A stretch of 25,222 bases of DNA. Origin: JAJXUB01 sp047974805. Its GTDB lineage: Bacteria; Actinomycetota; Actinomycetes; Actinomycetales; Dermatophilaceae. The DNA is taken from contig JBKECS010000067.1 of the NCBI GenBank assembly GCA_047974805.1, positions 1-25,222 on the forward strand, written 5' to 3'. The position numbers were made by a program, and so were the translations under genes. The notes under the pieces were generated by a model. That model saw only the letters and a program-made list of their open reading frames with translations, did not search any database and had not been told where the DNA came from. Shown one piece after another: positions 7,839 through 15,726 of the stretch (position 1 is its first letter; each line of letters starts with the position of its first letter).

Positions 7839-7908
7839 CGTGGTTCGCTCTCCTCGTCGCAGGTATGACGGACATCCTGTCAAACATCGATCACCGGGAG
7901 ACAATCGC

Positions 7909-7932
7909 GTGGCGGGTCACGCGAATCGCCAC
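7909..7932 (-). terminator. Weak hairpin after pepA
   Basis: GTGGCG (7909-7914) and CGCCAC (7927-7932) form a 6-bp stem with a 12-nt loop between the pepA stop and the sucB start. There is no U-tract. It could limit read-through from pepA into sucB, but the call is weak. Confidence 0.25.
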
Positions 7933-7943
7933 CCATGAAGAAC

Positions 7944-9500
7944 CTACTCGGCAACGTCCGGAGTCGGCACCGAGTGCCCAAGGGATTCCAGCAACCGCAA
8001 CAGCGTCCCGACGCCAAAGCCGGTGGCGCCCTTGGGCGTATGCCCATAAGCATGATCCGATCGCCCGGGACCTGCCATATCGATGTGCGCCCACGGGATC
8101 CCGCCGGTGACGAACTCGCGGAGGAACAACCCGGCGGTGATCATGCCTCCCTGCGGCGTGGCCTTGTGCGCGATGTCGGCCATGGGCGTTTCCAGCGACG
8201 CGCGGTAGTCCTCGACCAACGGGATCTGCCACATTGCCTCGCCCGCCGCGAGGGCGCTGTCGAACACCTGAGCCCGGAAGGCCTCGTCGTTGCCCATGAG
8301 ACCGGCGACCCGCTGACCCAGACCGATGGATTGCATACCGGTCAGCGTGGCGATGTCGAGCACGACATCGGGCCGTAGCTCGCAGGCCAGGGCAAGCCCG
8401 TCGGCCAGGACCATGCGGCCCTCGGCGTCAGGATCGAGGATCTCCACACTCATGCCGTTGTGCAAGGTCACCACGTCGCTGGGACGTTGGCTGTTGCCGT
8501 CCACCATGTTCTCGGCCAGGCACAGGTATGCCGTGACCGCCACCGGCAGGGCGAGTTCGACCGCACCGAAAAACGCTCCGGCGACCACCGCAGCGCCCTC
8601 CATGTCGGTCTTCATGTGGAGCATCCCCTCGATCGGTTTCAGCCGAAGCCCGCCGGTATCGAAGGTGATGCCCTTGCCGACGAGGGCAACATGTCGGAGG
8701 GCCCGGCTGGGGGTATAGCTCAACCGGACGATGCGCGGCGGGACCGCTGAGCCCTGACCCACCCCGAGGATGCCGCCGCACCCGGCGGCCGCCAAGTCGG
8801 CTTCGGTCATGACCTCGACACTGGCCGATCCTGCGGTCTGGGCCGCCAGCTCGGTCACCCGATCGGCGAAGGTCACCGGTGTGAGCAGGTTCGGCGGGGT
8901 ATTGGTCAGGTCCATCGCCAACGTGCGTTGCCGACCGACAACTTCTGCGGCCGTCAGGGCCCGCTGCGGATCAACACCGGTCGATCCCGACTGCACGCCG
9001 CGGGCATCGATGACGACCTCGGTGACGCCGCCGCGGGCCCGACCCTCGTACCGGTAGCACCCGGCATACGCGCCCTCACCGACCGCTCGAAGAGCCGCAA
9101 TTGTGCTGACGGGCAGGCTGATCGCCACCGTGCTCGCCTGCCCGGCCACCGCGCGTAGGGCCGCACCTGCGGCACGGCGCAACGCTTCGGCGCCGGTGAG
9201 GCTGCCGGTGCCGTCGCCGGGACCAGTGCCGACACCGTCGCCGGAGGAACCCAAGCCGGTCAGGACCACACTGGCCGCAGCCACGCCAGGAACCGCCACC
9301 AGGCGAACCACCTCGTCGGCGGCCCCGGTCGCGCCAAGTGTCGCTGCGGCAGCGGCGAGATAGTCCGCAACAGGCGCGGGCAGCTGACCAGCGGCAACAA
9401 CCTCTGGCGAGTCTCCACCGGGACGCCTTGTCGTCCCCAGGACCAGCACGTCGGTAGCGGAGTCAGTGGGTTGGTCGGTCATGGAGCGGAGCGCGGGCAC
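7944..9500 (-). CDS. pepA: Leucyl aminopeptidase (M17 family)
   Basis: Cytosolic two-metal aminopeptidase that removes N-terminal residues from peptides. It has 518 residues. Metal and catalytic positions match the M17 pattern: Lys276 and Asp281 (GKGITFDTGG), Asp299 (MKTDMEGA), and Asp358, Glu360 and Arg362 (DPDAEGR). The canonical NTDAEGR is DPDAEGR here; ligand residues are kept. The GTG at 9500 is chosen because AAGGA lies 8 nt upstream; the ATG at 9482 (six residues later) has no clear ribosome binding site and is the alternative. The N-terminal half is Ala/Gly-rich and variable, as usual for the family. The gene is divergent from gcvT and lies upstream of sucB on the same strand with a 105-bp gap. 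Confidence 0.93.
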   Translation of the reverse strand: MPALRSMTDQPTDSATDVLVLGTTRRPGGDSPEVVAAGQLPAPVADYLAAAAATLGATGAADEVVRLVAVPGVAAASVVLTGLGSSGDGVGTGPGDGTGSLTGAEALRRAAGAALRAVAGQASTVAISLPVSTIAALRAVGEGAYAGCYRYEGRARGGVTEVVIDARGVQSGSTGVDPQRALTAAEVVGRQRTLAMDLTNTPPNLLTPVTFADRVTELAAQTAGSASVEVMTEADLAAAGCGGILGVGQGSAVPPRIVRLSYTPSRALRHVALVGKGITFDTGGLRLKPIEGMLHMKTDMEGAAVVAGAFFGAVELALPVAVTAYLCLAENMVDGNSQRPSDVVTLHNGMSVEILDPDAEGRMVLADGLALACELRPDVVLDIATLTGMQSIGLGQRVAGLMGNDEAFRAQVFDSALAAGEAMWQIPLVEDYRASLETPMADIAHKATPQGGMITAGLFLREFVTGGIPWAHIDMAGPGRSDHAYGHTPKGATGFGVGTLLRLLESLGHSVPTPDVAE

Positions 9501-9569
9501 TGGTCACATCCTTGTTCTTTGCAGGGTCAAGGACGGAGGCTAGCGGTTCGATCCGCCCTCGAGATTCGG

Positions 9570-9575
9570 TAGGTT
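9570..9575 (+). promoter_or_regulatory. Candidate -10 box (TAGGTT) of gcvT
   Basis: TAGGTT ends 6 nt before the gcvT ATG at 9582, the same spacing as at the RDD and M20 genes, predicting a leaderless transcript. The stretch about 17 nt upstream (TTCGAT) is a poor -35. A glycine riboswitch could not fit between this box and the start codon. Confidence 0.45.
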
Positions 9576-9581
9576 CCCTCC

Positions 9582-10688
9582 ATGACCGAGGCACTGCTGC
9601 GCTCCCCACTCCATGATCGCCATATCGCCCTCGGGGCAAAGATGGCCGACTTCGGCGGCTGGGAGATGCCCATCGAGTATCCGGGGGGAGGGGTCGTCCG
9701 GGAGCACACCGCGGTTCGCACCGGGGTGGGCATTTTCGACGTCTCCCATCTCGGCAAGGCCCGAGTGTCCGGACCGGGGGCGCTCGCCTACGTCAATGCC
9801 TGCCTGACCAACGACGTCCACCGGATCGGACCCGGCCAGGCCCAGTACACCCTGTGCTGCGCCGAGACCGGTGGCACGATCGATGACCTCATCGCCTATG
9901 TCCGCAGCGCGGAGGACGTCTTCCTCATCCCCAACGCCGCGAACACCGCAACGGTCGTCAACCTGCTGTCTGCGTCGGCGCCGGAAGGGATCATGGTCGA
10001 GAACCTGCACGACCGGTACGGCGTCATCGCCGTCCAAGGCACCAAGTCCGACGAAGTACTGACCGCCCTCGGGTTACCCGTGGACCACCCCTACATGTCC
10101 TTCGTCGAGACCGAATGGTGCGGACATCCGGTCATCGTGTGCCGTACCGGGTACACCGGCGAACGGGGCTACGAGCTCGTGCCGTCCTGGGATGCCACTC
10201 CCCAGCTGTGGGATGCCCTCAGCACCGCGCTCAGTCCCTATGAAGGGCGTCCCTGTGGACTGGGCGCCCGTGACACGCTACGGACCGAAATGGGCTATCC
10301 GTTGCACGGCCAGGACCTGTCACCTGCCATCACCCCAGTGATGGCAGGTGCCTCCTGGGCGATCGGTTGGGACAAGGATTCCTTCTGGGGCAAAGCCGCA
10401 CTGGTTGCTCAACGCCAGGAGAAAACTGGTCGGCTCCTTCGCGGCCTGGTGTGCACCGACCGGGGCATCCCGCGGCCCCACTGCGCGGTAACGGACAGCA
10501 CTGGGCACACCATCGGCGAGGTGACCTCCGGGACGTTCAGCCCCACGTTGCGCCAAGGCATCGCCCTGGCGCTGCTCGATCGATCCGTGGCTCTGGGAGA
10601 CGCCGTGAGCGTCGACGTGCGTGGGCGCGCCGTATCGGCAACGGTGACCAAACCCCCGTTTGTCCAGGTCGGGGTCAGGGAAAGCTGA
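9582..10688 (+). CDS. gcvT: Glycine cleavage system T protein (aminomethyltransferase)
   Basis: Transfers the aminomethyl carbon from lipoylated H-protein to tetrahydrofolate, releasing ammonia. At 368 residues it is full length. Recognisable features: ADFGGWEMPIEYP (22-34), the substrate/folate motif with IDDL at 100-103 containing the catalytic aspartate, RTGYTGERGYE in the middle, LGARDTLRTEMGYPL, and the C-terminal barrel (SPTLRQGIALA). gcvH and gcvP are not in the window, as is usual for this locus, where gcvT stands alone. A perfect 13-bp inverted repeat lies inside the coding sequence at 10321-10350. A 70-residue gene follows 10 nt after the stop with its own GGAGG, so the two form an operon. 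Confidence 0.96.
   Translation: MTEALLRSPLHDRHIALGAKMADFGGWEMPIEYPGGGVVREHTAVRTGVGIFDVSHLGKARVSGPGALAYVNACLTNDVHRIGPGQAQYTLCCAETGGTIDDLIAYVRSAEDVFLIPNAANTATVVNLLSASAPEGIMVENLHDRYGVIAVQGTKSDEVLTALGLPVDHPYMSFVETEWCGHPVIVCRTGYTGERGYELVPSWDATPQLWDALSTALSPYEGRPCGLGARDTLRTEMGYPLHGQDLSPAITPVMAGASWAIGWDKDSFWGKAALVAQRQEKTGRLLRGLVCTDRGIPRPHCAVTDSTGHTIGEVTSGTFSPTLRQGIALALLDRSVALGDAVSVDVRGRAVSATVTKPPFVQVGVRES
10321..10350 (+). repeat. Perfect inverted repeat inside gcvT
   Basis: Arms 10321-10333 (CACCTGCCATCAC) and 10338-10350 (GTGATGGCAGGTG) are perfectly complementary over 13 bp with a 4-nt loop CCCA. It sits in the coding region for SPAITPVMAG, a normal segment of GcvT, so it is not an insertion. The mRNA or cruciform structure would be stable. 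Function is unknown. Confidence 0.8.
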
Positions 10689-10698
10689 GGAGGTCGAG

Positions 10699-10911
10699 GT
10701 GAGCGACGAATTTGCCTGGATCTGCGAAGACGCCTCCGGCCGAATCATGACCGGCCAAGAACTACCCGATGCGAGATTCCCGAGTCAGGCGGAGGCCGAG
10801 GGCTGGCTCTCCGAGAGCTGGATGGAACTGCTTGCCGCCGGAGTCGAGCAGGTGACCCTTCGTCGGGACGGAGCGCTCGTCTACGGCCCGATGAGCCTGC
10901 GTGACGGCTGA
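10699..10911 (+). CDS. Small conserved actinobacterial protein, function unknown
   Basis: A 70-residue acidic soluble protein beginning at GTG 10699, with GGAGG five nt upstream; the frame opens earlier but the extra residues overlap gcvT. It resembles a widespread actinobacterial family of about 65-75 residues with an N-terminal FAWICEDASG-like segment, a central QAEAEGWL...SW helix, and a C-terminal VTLRRDG...YGPMSL strand pair. No catalytic residues or cysteine pairs are evident (single Cys near the N-terminus). Ten nt separate it from gcvT, implying co-transcription. Its TGA lies in the loop of the hairpin that follows. Function unknown. Confidence 0.75.
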   Translation: MSDEFAWICEDASGRIMTGQELPDARFPSQAEAEGWLSESWMELLAAGVEQVTLRRDGALVYGPMSLRDG

Positions 10912-10921
10912 GGCCGTCACG
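10900..10921 (+). terminator. Hairpin terminator with stop codon in the loop
   Basis: CGTGACGGC (10900-10908) and GCCGTCACG (10913-10921) form a perfect 9-bp stem with loop TGAG, whose TGA (10909-10911) is the stop codon of the small protein gene. It lies between convergent genes (DUF3043 ends at 10946), so it may work in both directions. No U-tract follows, as is common in high-GC Actinobacteria. Confidence 0.65.
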
Positions 10922-10945
10922 GCTACGGTGTCGAAGGCACGAGGG

Positions 10946-11542
10946 CTAGTCGATCACTGCTCCGCGCTCGACCTGCGGCTTGGGCATCCGTGTCCGGCGC
11001 ATCTGGAAGGCCCGCATGACGGCATACATGACAGATCCTCGAGGGATCTGCGTGTCCTGCCCGAACTTGGTGTAGATCCCCTTCTTGATGCTGCGCCACA
11101 TGACGAAGGAGTCCACCGCCGCGGCGATGATGAGCACATAGGTCAGCAGCATGACCGCCAGCGTCGCCCAGTTCTGCCGGATGAAGCTGAGCGCCAGCAC
11201 GATGATCATCGCGGGCAGCAGAAACTCCCCGGCACTGCGCCGGGCATCCACCCGGTCCCGGATGTACCGCCGGATCGGGCCCTTGTCGCGAGCCGGCAAG
11301 TACCGGTCGTCCCCGGTGGCCATCGCCTCGTTCATCCTGGTCCGCCGCTCCAACCGGGCCGCCCGGTCCTTTTCCCGGGCTTGCTTGCGGTCGGTCACCA
11401 CGAGGGGTTGCTTGCGCGCCGCCTCCTGGTCCCGTCGCTTCGGGGTGGGCCGGTTCTTGGCCCCGGGACGATCCTCATGGGTCGCCGACTCGAGGGACTC
11501 ACTGGTAATGACCTTGTCCTTGCGTCCGAACACGTCGGCCAT
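10946..11542 (-). CDS. DUF3043 family membrane protein
   Basis: A 198-residue protein with the layout typical of DUF3043: a long, highly charged cytoplasmic N-terminal half (1-100; Lys/Arg/Glu-rich, with PKRRDQEAARK and a basic helical stretch), two transmembrane segments at about 107-121 and 125-148, and a basic C-terminal tail (RSIKKGIYTKFG, then QMRRTRMPKP). Function is unknown; the family is restricted to Actinobacteria as far as I know. The ATG at 11542 is 62 bp from the divergent M20 peptidase start at 11605, so the two genes share a short promoter region. It converges with the gcvT operon. Confidence 0.88.
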   Translation of the reverse strand: MADVFGRKDKVITSESLESATHEDRPGAKNRPTPKRRDQEAARKQPLVVTDRKQAREKDRAARLERRTRMNEAMATGDDRYLPARDKGPIRRYIRDRVDARRSAGEFLLPAMIIVLALSFIRQNWATLAVMLLTYVLIIAAAVDSFVMWRSIKKGIYTKFGQDTQIPRGSVMYAVMRAFQMRRTRMPKPQVERGAVID

Positions 11543-11592
11543 CGTATGCGCTGGACGAGCACCCGTGGACCCATCACCGGCTCGTGGATGAC

Positions 11593-11598
11593 TAGGCT
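11593..11598 (+). promoter_or_regulatory. Candidate -10 box (TAGGCT) of the M20 peptidase gene
   Basis: TAGGCT ends 6 nt before the GTG at 11605, with identical sequence and spacing to the box at 353-358. It predicts a leaderless message. No matching -35 at 16-18 nt is evident; TGGACC at 11566-11571 is too far away (21 nt). Confidence 0.45.
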
Positions 11599-11604
11599 TG
11601 ACGG

Positions 11605-12990
11605 GTGAGCGACCCCGTGCTGACCTCCGCCCAGATCGATGACCTACGCGCGCGCGTCGACGCGGTCATGCCCGGGGTTCGAGCCGACCTGGAATCGCTG
11701 ACCCGGATCCCCAGCGTCAGCCTGGATGCCTTCGACCAGGCCAATGTCGAGGCATCCGCGGAGGCGACGGCTCAACTGCTGCGTGGCGAAGGATTGACAG
11801 TGGAGATTGTCCGTGAAGGTGGCCGGCCGGCGGTCATCGGCCACATCGACGGTCCCGCCGGCGCCCCGACCGTCACTCTGTATGCCCATCACGACGTTCA
11901 GCCGCCCGGGGATGACGCCCTGTGGACGTCACCAGCCTTCGAACCGACCGAGCGGGGCGGACGGCTCTACGGCCGCGGGGCCGCCGACGACAAGGCCGGC
12001 ATCATGGCCCATATCGCTGCCCTGCGCGCCCACGCCGGCGCGCTCCCGGTCAGCGTCACCGTTTTCGTCGAGGGCGAGGAGGAGATCGGGTCCGACTCCC
12101 TGCCGGCGATCCTTGCCGCACATGGGGACAAGCTCCGCGCCGACGCCATCGTCTTGGCCGATTCCGGCAACTGGGACGTCGGTGAGCCGGCGTTGACGAC
12201 GACGTTGCGCGGGCTCGTGCGCGTCATCGTCACCGTGGCAACCCTGGATCACGGCATTCACTCCGGCATGTTCGGCGGCGCGGTACCGGACGCCATCACC
12301 GCCTTGATCCGGCTCATCGCCACGCTGCACGACGACCAAGGCAACGTGACCGTGGCCGGCCTGTCCGCGGGCCACGCGGCGCAGCTGGACTATGACGAGG
12401 CCCGGTTGCGGCATGAATCGGGTCTGTTGGACGGGGTGGACCTGATCGGGTCCGGGCCCCTCCTCGATCGCCTGTGGGCCAAGCCCTCGATGACGACCAT
12501 CGGGCTGGACGTACCCACCGTGGACTCCTCATCCAACACGTTGACGCCTGTCGCCCGGGCGAAGCTGTCCATGCGCATCGCCCCCGACGAGGACCCGCAA
12601 CGGGCGTTTGCCGCGCTGCGCGAGCACCTCCAGGCCCACGTTCCGTGGGGGGCGCAGGTCGAGGTCGAGTTGGAGGACCTCGGCGCTGGGTTCGATGCAG
12701 CTGCGGAGGGACCGGTCTATGACCAATGCCGTGCCGCCTTCGCCGACGCCTGGGGTGTTCAGCCGGTGGACATGGGGGTCGGCGGATCGATCCCCTTCAT
12801 TGCGGCGTTCGCGCAGCGCTTCCCCGACACGGCGATCCTGGTGACCGGAGTCGAGGACCCCGATTCCCGGGCGCACGGGGCCAACGAAAGTCTGCACTTG
12901 GGCGACTTCGCGAAAGCCTGCCTCGCCGAGGCCATCCTGCTCGCCCGGATGGGCGCCGCTTCTCCTCGTCGGACATTGCTGGAACACTGA
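11605..12990 (+). CDS. M20 family dipeptidase / metallopeptidase
   Basis: Di-zinc hydrolase of the M20 (PepV/CNDP-like) family, 461 residues, cytosolic, probably cleaving dipeptides. Metal and catalytic positions: YAHHDVQP with His96 (first metal) and Asp98-region partner, GRGAADDKAG with the bridging aspartate at 128/129, VEGEEEIGS with the general base and metal ligand among Glu158-160, DSGNWD with Asp186, and the C-terminal His424 in RAHGANE. The dimerisation/lid domain occupies about 200-360, including the conserved HSGMFGG. The GTG start at 11605 has only a weak purine stretch and a -10 box 6 nt upstream. The glycerate kinase gene follows 6 nt after the stop, so the two are probably one operon. 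The exact substrate cannot be told. Confidence 0.9.
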   Translation: MSDPVLTSAQIDDLRARVDAVMPGVRADLESLTRIPSVSLDAFDQANVEASAEATAQLLRGEGLTVEIVREGGRPAVIGHIDGPAGAPTVTLYAHHDVQPPGDDALWTSPAFEPTERGGRLYGRGAADDKAGIMAHIAALRAHAGALPVSVTVFVEGEEEIGSDSLPAILAAHGDKLRADAIVLADSGNWDVGEPALTTTLRGLVRVIVTVATLDHGIHSGMFGGAVPDAITALIRLIATLHDDQGNVTVAGLSAGHAAQLDYDEARLRHESGLLDGVDLIGSGPLLDRLWAKPSMTTIGLDVPTVDSSSNTLTPVARAKLSMRIAPDEDPQRAFAALREHLQAHVPWGAQVEVELEDLGAGFDAAAEGPVYDQCRAAFADAWGVQPVDMGVGGSIPFIAAFAQRFPDTAILVTGVEDPDSRAHGANESLHLGDFAKACLAEAILLARMGAASPRRTLLEH

Positions 12991-12996
12991 CTGCTT

Positions 12997-14184
12997 GTGC
13001 GCGTGCTCGTTGCCCCTGACTGCTTCACCGGCACGCTGACCGCGCAACAAGCCGCCATGGCCATATCCGCAGGGTGGCGTCGTCAAGCACCGCACGACGA
13101 ACTCACCACGATGCCGCTCTCGGACGGTGGCCCAGGCTTCATCGAGGCCCTGTCGGGCGCCCTGGACGGACGGGTCGTGGCCGCCACCGTGTTGGGCCCG
13201 CGTTCGCGCCCCACCCCGGCTGCCCTGCTCCTGGTGGAAGATCGCCGCGCCGACGGGGGAACCCGGCGAACGGCATACATCGAATCGGCCCAGGCCGCCG
13301 GGCTGCACCTGCTGGAAGCCGGCGAACGCGACCCCCGATACACCTCGACGTTCGGGGTCGGACAACTCCTCGAGATAGCCCTGGACGAGGGCGCCACCAG
13401 GATCATCGTCGGACTTGGTGGCAGCGGCACGAACGATGGCGGCGCAGGCCTGCTGGCCGCCCTCGGTGCCGGACCGGCCGGGCCGCTGGCCAGCGGCGGC
13501 GGGCCATTGACCGAGCTGACCGTCGCCGACCTCCAGGGCCTGCCCACCGTCCAGCAGCGGTTCAGCGGCATCGAGCTCGTCGCGGCCACCGACGTGGATA
13601 ACCCCCTCCTGGGTTTCGACGGCGCCAGCGCCGTGTTCGGCCCGCAAAAGGGCGCCGCCCCCGTCGTGGCACAACTCCTCGAAGGGGCCTTGGGCCACCT
13701 GGTCGACATGGCCGGTCGAGTGCTGCCAGCTCGTGTCGACCTGGTCACCGGGCAGCCACGTCGGCTGGAGCGGGAACCGGGGGCGGGAGCTGCCGGGGGG
13801 CTCGGCTGGGCCCTGATGCTGCTCGGTGGCCACCGAGTCAGCGGGGTGGACACCGTGTTATCGGCTGTGGACTTCGGCGCACAGATGAGCCGGCACGACC
13901 TCGTCGTCACCGGGGAGGGCACCGTCGACGGGGAAAGCCTGCGCGGCAAGGTCGTCTCCGGGGTGGCTCGGGCCGCCATGCGAGCCGCGCTGCCCTGCGT
14001 GGTCATCGCCGGCCAGGTGCAGGTGGGACGGCGAGAGGCGATGGCTGCCGGCGTGTCGGGCATCTATCCCGTGGCGCAGACACCCGAGGAAGTCGAAGCG
14101 GCCCTGCTCGACCCGGTCACCACGCTGACCGCACGGACGTCGAGGGTGGCGGCAACCTGGTCGCCGGGCCGCAACGTATCCTAG
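12997..14184 (+). CDS. Glycerate kinase (GK-I / GarK-GlxK type)
   Basis: Phosphorylates glycerate with ATP, feeding it into glycolysis. The 395-residue protein has the family layout: N-terminal VAPDCFTGTLTA (5-15; many family members have FKGSL here), SDGGPGFIEAL (42-52), the glycine-rich GLGGSGTNDGGAG loop in the middle, ATDVDNPLLG with FGPQKGA after it, and the C-terminal TGEGTVDGESLRGKV motif. The GTG start at 12997 lies 6 nt after the M20 gene, indicating co-transcription. 2-phospho- versus 3-phosphoglycerate specificity cannot be read from sequence. The stop TAG at 14182-14184 overlaps a TAGGGT hexamer. Confidence 0.92.
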   Translation: MRVLVAPDCFTGTLTAQQAAMAISAGWRRQAPHDELTTMPLSDGGPGFIEALSGALDGRVVAATVLGPRSRPTPAALLLVEDRRADGGTRRTAYIESAQAAGLHLLEAGERDPRYTSTFGVGQLLEIALDEGATRIIVGLGGSGTNDGGAGLLAALGAGPAGPLASGGGPLTELTVADLQGLPTVQQRFSGIELVAATDVDNPLLGFDGASAVFGPQKGAAPVVAQLLEGALGHLVDMAGRVLPARVDLVTGQPRRLEREPGAGAAGGLGWALMLLGGHRVSGVDTVLSAVDFGAQMSRHDLVVTGEGTVDGESLRGKVVSGVARAAMRAALPCVVIAGQVQVGRREAMAAGVSGIYPVAQTPEEVEAALLDPVTTLTARTSRVAATWSPGRNVS

Positions 14185-14276
14185 GGTCGTTGGGAACAGA
14201 ATCGGCGTCCCGCCGGTTTGACAGCTGTAGGCCACGACGTGGCTTCCAGAAGATCCGAGCGAAGGACTGCACAGCC

Positions 14277-14639
14277 ATGACCGAGGTCGACATCGCCCAG
14301 CCGAACACCGATGCCCACGGCGTCCTGCTCACCGACGTGGCCGCCACCAAGGTCAAGAGCCTCCTTGAGCAGGAAGGCCGGGACGACCTGCGCTTGCGGA
14401 TCGGGGTACAACCGGGCGGCTGCTCCGGCCTGATCTACCAGCTGTACTTCGACGAGCGGACGCTCGACGGTGACCTGACCCGCGACTTCGACGGTGTGGA
14501 AGTCATCGTGGACCGGATGAGTGCGCCCTACCTCGACGGGGCGACGATCGACTTCGCCGACACCATCGAAAAGCAGGGGTTCACCATCGACAACCCCAAC
14601 GCTCAGTCTTCGTGCGCTTGTGGAGACAGCTTCAGCTGA
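14277..14639 (+). CDS. erpA: A-type iron-sulfur carrier (ErpA/HesB-IscA family)
   Basis: Delivers [Fe-S] clusters to apoproteins such as LipA-type and respiratory enzymes. The start is the ATG at 14277 (120 residues, as in Rv2204c), with GAAGGA about 10 nt upstream; a TTG frame from 14190 would add 29 unlikely residues. The three cluster-binding cysteines are Cys49 (QPGGCSGL), Cys113 and Cys115 (SSCACGDSFS). The acidic N-terminal extension is normal for actinobacterial members. A 92-bp gap separates it from glycerate kinase and may hold its own promoter: TTGACA occurs at 14218-14223 but without a good -10 partner. Confidence 0.93.
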   Translation: MTEVDIAQPNTDAHGVLLTDVAATKVKSLLEQEGRDDLRLRIGVQPGGCSGLIYQLYFDERTLDGDLTRDFDGVEVIVDRMSAPYLDGATIDFADTIEKQGFTIDNPNAQSSCACGDSFS

Positions 14640-14697
14640 CCGTTCATCGACGCGGGCCACTTTCGGTGACCGCGTTCGTGGATTCACGGTGCCCGGG

Positions 14698-14703
14698 TAG
14701 GGT
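14698..14703 (+). promoter_or_regulatory. Candidate -10 box (TAGGGT) of the PfkB kinase gene
   Basis: TAGGGT lies 8 nt before the GTG at 14712, giving a predicted start of transcription at or a few nt before the start codon. The AGGG could instead act as a Shine-Dalgarno sequence (9-nt spacing), so the two readings compete. Confidence 0.35.
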
Positions 14704-14711
14704 TGCGCTTC

Positions 14712-15716
14712 GTGAAGATCGCCGTCGCGGGGTCCATTGCTACCGATCACCTGATGACCTTCAACGGTCGATTTGCCGACAGCCTCGTGGTGGATCAGCT
14801 CGCTAAAATCTCGGTGAGCTTCCTCGCCGATGATCTGGACATCCGACGAGGGGGAGTTGCGCCGAACATCTGCTTCGGGATGGCAGTCCTCGGACAGCGC
14901 CCGGTCCTCGTCGGCGCCGCAGGGGAGGACTTCGCCGACTATCGCAGTTGGTTGGAGCGCCACGGCGTGGACTGCGACGATGTCCGGATCTCGGAGACCA
15001 AGCACACCGCCCGGTTCGTCTGCACCACCGACCTCGACATGGCGCAGATGGCCACGTTCTACGCCGGCGCCATGGCCGAGGCGCGCGAGATCGAACTCGG
15101 ACCGATCTCGGATCGCGTCGGTGGGCTGGACCTCGTCCTGATCGGGCCGGATGATCCGGAGGCGATGCTGCGGCATACCGGCGAGTGCCTCACCCGCGGG
15201 GTGCCCTTCGCGGCCGATCCCTCCCAGCAACTCGCCTTCGCCGACGGCCCGTCCATCCGTCGGCTCATCGATGGTGCGCAGTATCTCTTCACCAATGAGT
15301 ACGAGGCACATCTGACCGAGCGCAAGACAGGCTGGGATGCCGGCGAGATCGGGGCGCGGGTGCAGACGCGGGTCATCACCCGCGGGAAGGACGGCGCCAC
15401 CGTGACGAGCGCGAATGCGGACCCTATCAAGGTGTCCGTGGTCCCAGTGGACAGCGCGATCGACCCCACCGGCGTCGGGGACGCCTTCCGGGCAGGGTTT
15501 CTCACCGGACTCGCCGCCGACCTGAGCCATCGCCGGTGTGCCGAGCTGGGTTCGCTGCTGGCCGCGCATGTGCTGGAGACCGTCGGTACCCAGGAATACC
15601 GGCTGGAACGCGACCGCGTGCTCCGCCGGTTGACCGACGCCTACGGACCGGACAGCGCCGAGGAGATCGAACCGCTCCTGAGCGCACTGAGCACGCCGGA
15701 TGCGGTAGCCGGGTGA
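14712..15716 (+). CDS. adoK: PfkB-family kinase, probably adenosine kinase (AdoK-like)
   Basis: Resembles mycobacterial AdoK closely in order and motifs: VAGSIATDHLM at the N-terminus, FADYRSWL, the block HTARFVCTTDLDMAQMATFY, AADPSQQLA, LFTNEYE, and the PfkB anion-hole/catalytic motif DPTGVGDAFRAGF with the catalytic base Asp257. It would phosphorylate adenosine (purine salvage), though generic annotation pipelines call this family carbohydrate kinase. The GTG at 14712 is preferred over the TTG at 14703 because it aligns with the known N-terminus; it gives 334 residues. aat starts 10 nt downstream, so the two are likely co-transcribed. Confidence 0.88.
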   Translation: MKIAVAGSIATDHLMTFNGRFADSLVVDQLAKISVSFLADDLDIRRGGVAPNICFGMAVLGQRPVLVGAAGEDFADYRSWLERHGVDCDDVRISETKHTARFVCTTDLDMAQMATFYAGAMAEAREIELGPISDRVGGLDLVLIGPDDPEAMLRHTGECLTRGVPFAADPSQQLAFADGPSIRRLIDGAQYLFTNEYEAHLTERKTGWDAGEIGARVQTRVITRGKDGATVTSANADPIKVSVVPVDSAIDPTGVGDAFRAGFLTGLAADLSHRRCAELGSLLAAHVLETVGTQEYRLERDRVLRRLTDAYGPDSAEEIEPLLSALSTPDAVAG

Positions 15717-15726
15717 GCTCGATCCT

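Noticed and set aside
7878..7883. Minus-strand TTGACA upstream of sucB
   Set aside because: The only TAnnn-like stretch lies about 12 nt away, too close for a -10 partner.
9501..9581. Possible glycine riboswitch before gcvT
   Set aside because: The gap to the divergent pepA start is only 81 bp, no riboswitch core is visible, and the TAGGTT box suggests a leaderless message.
11035..11053. CAGATCC/GGATCTG inverted repeat inside the DUF3043 gene
   Set aside because: Only 7 bp long and inside coding sequence; expected by chance in a window of this size.
12529..13833. 434-codon minus-strand open frame opposite the M20 and glycerate kinase genes
   Set aside because: Antisense shadow; both plus-strand genes show full family motifs.
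14218..14223. TTGACA as a -35 box for erpA
   Set aside because: No TANNNT lies 16-19 nt downstream (the place reads GGCTTC), so it was not called a promoter.
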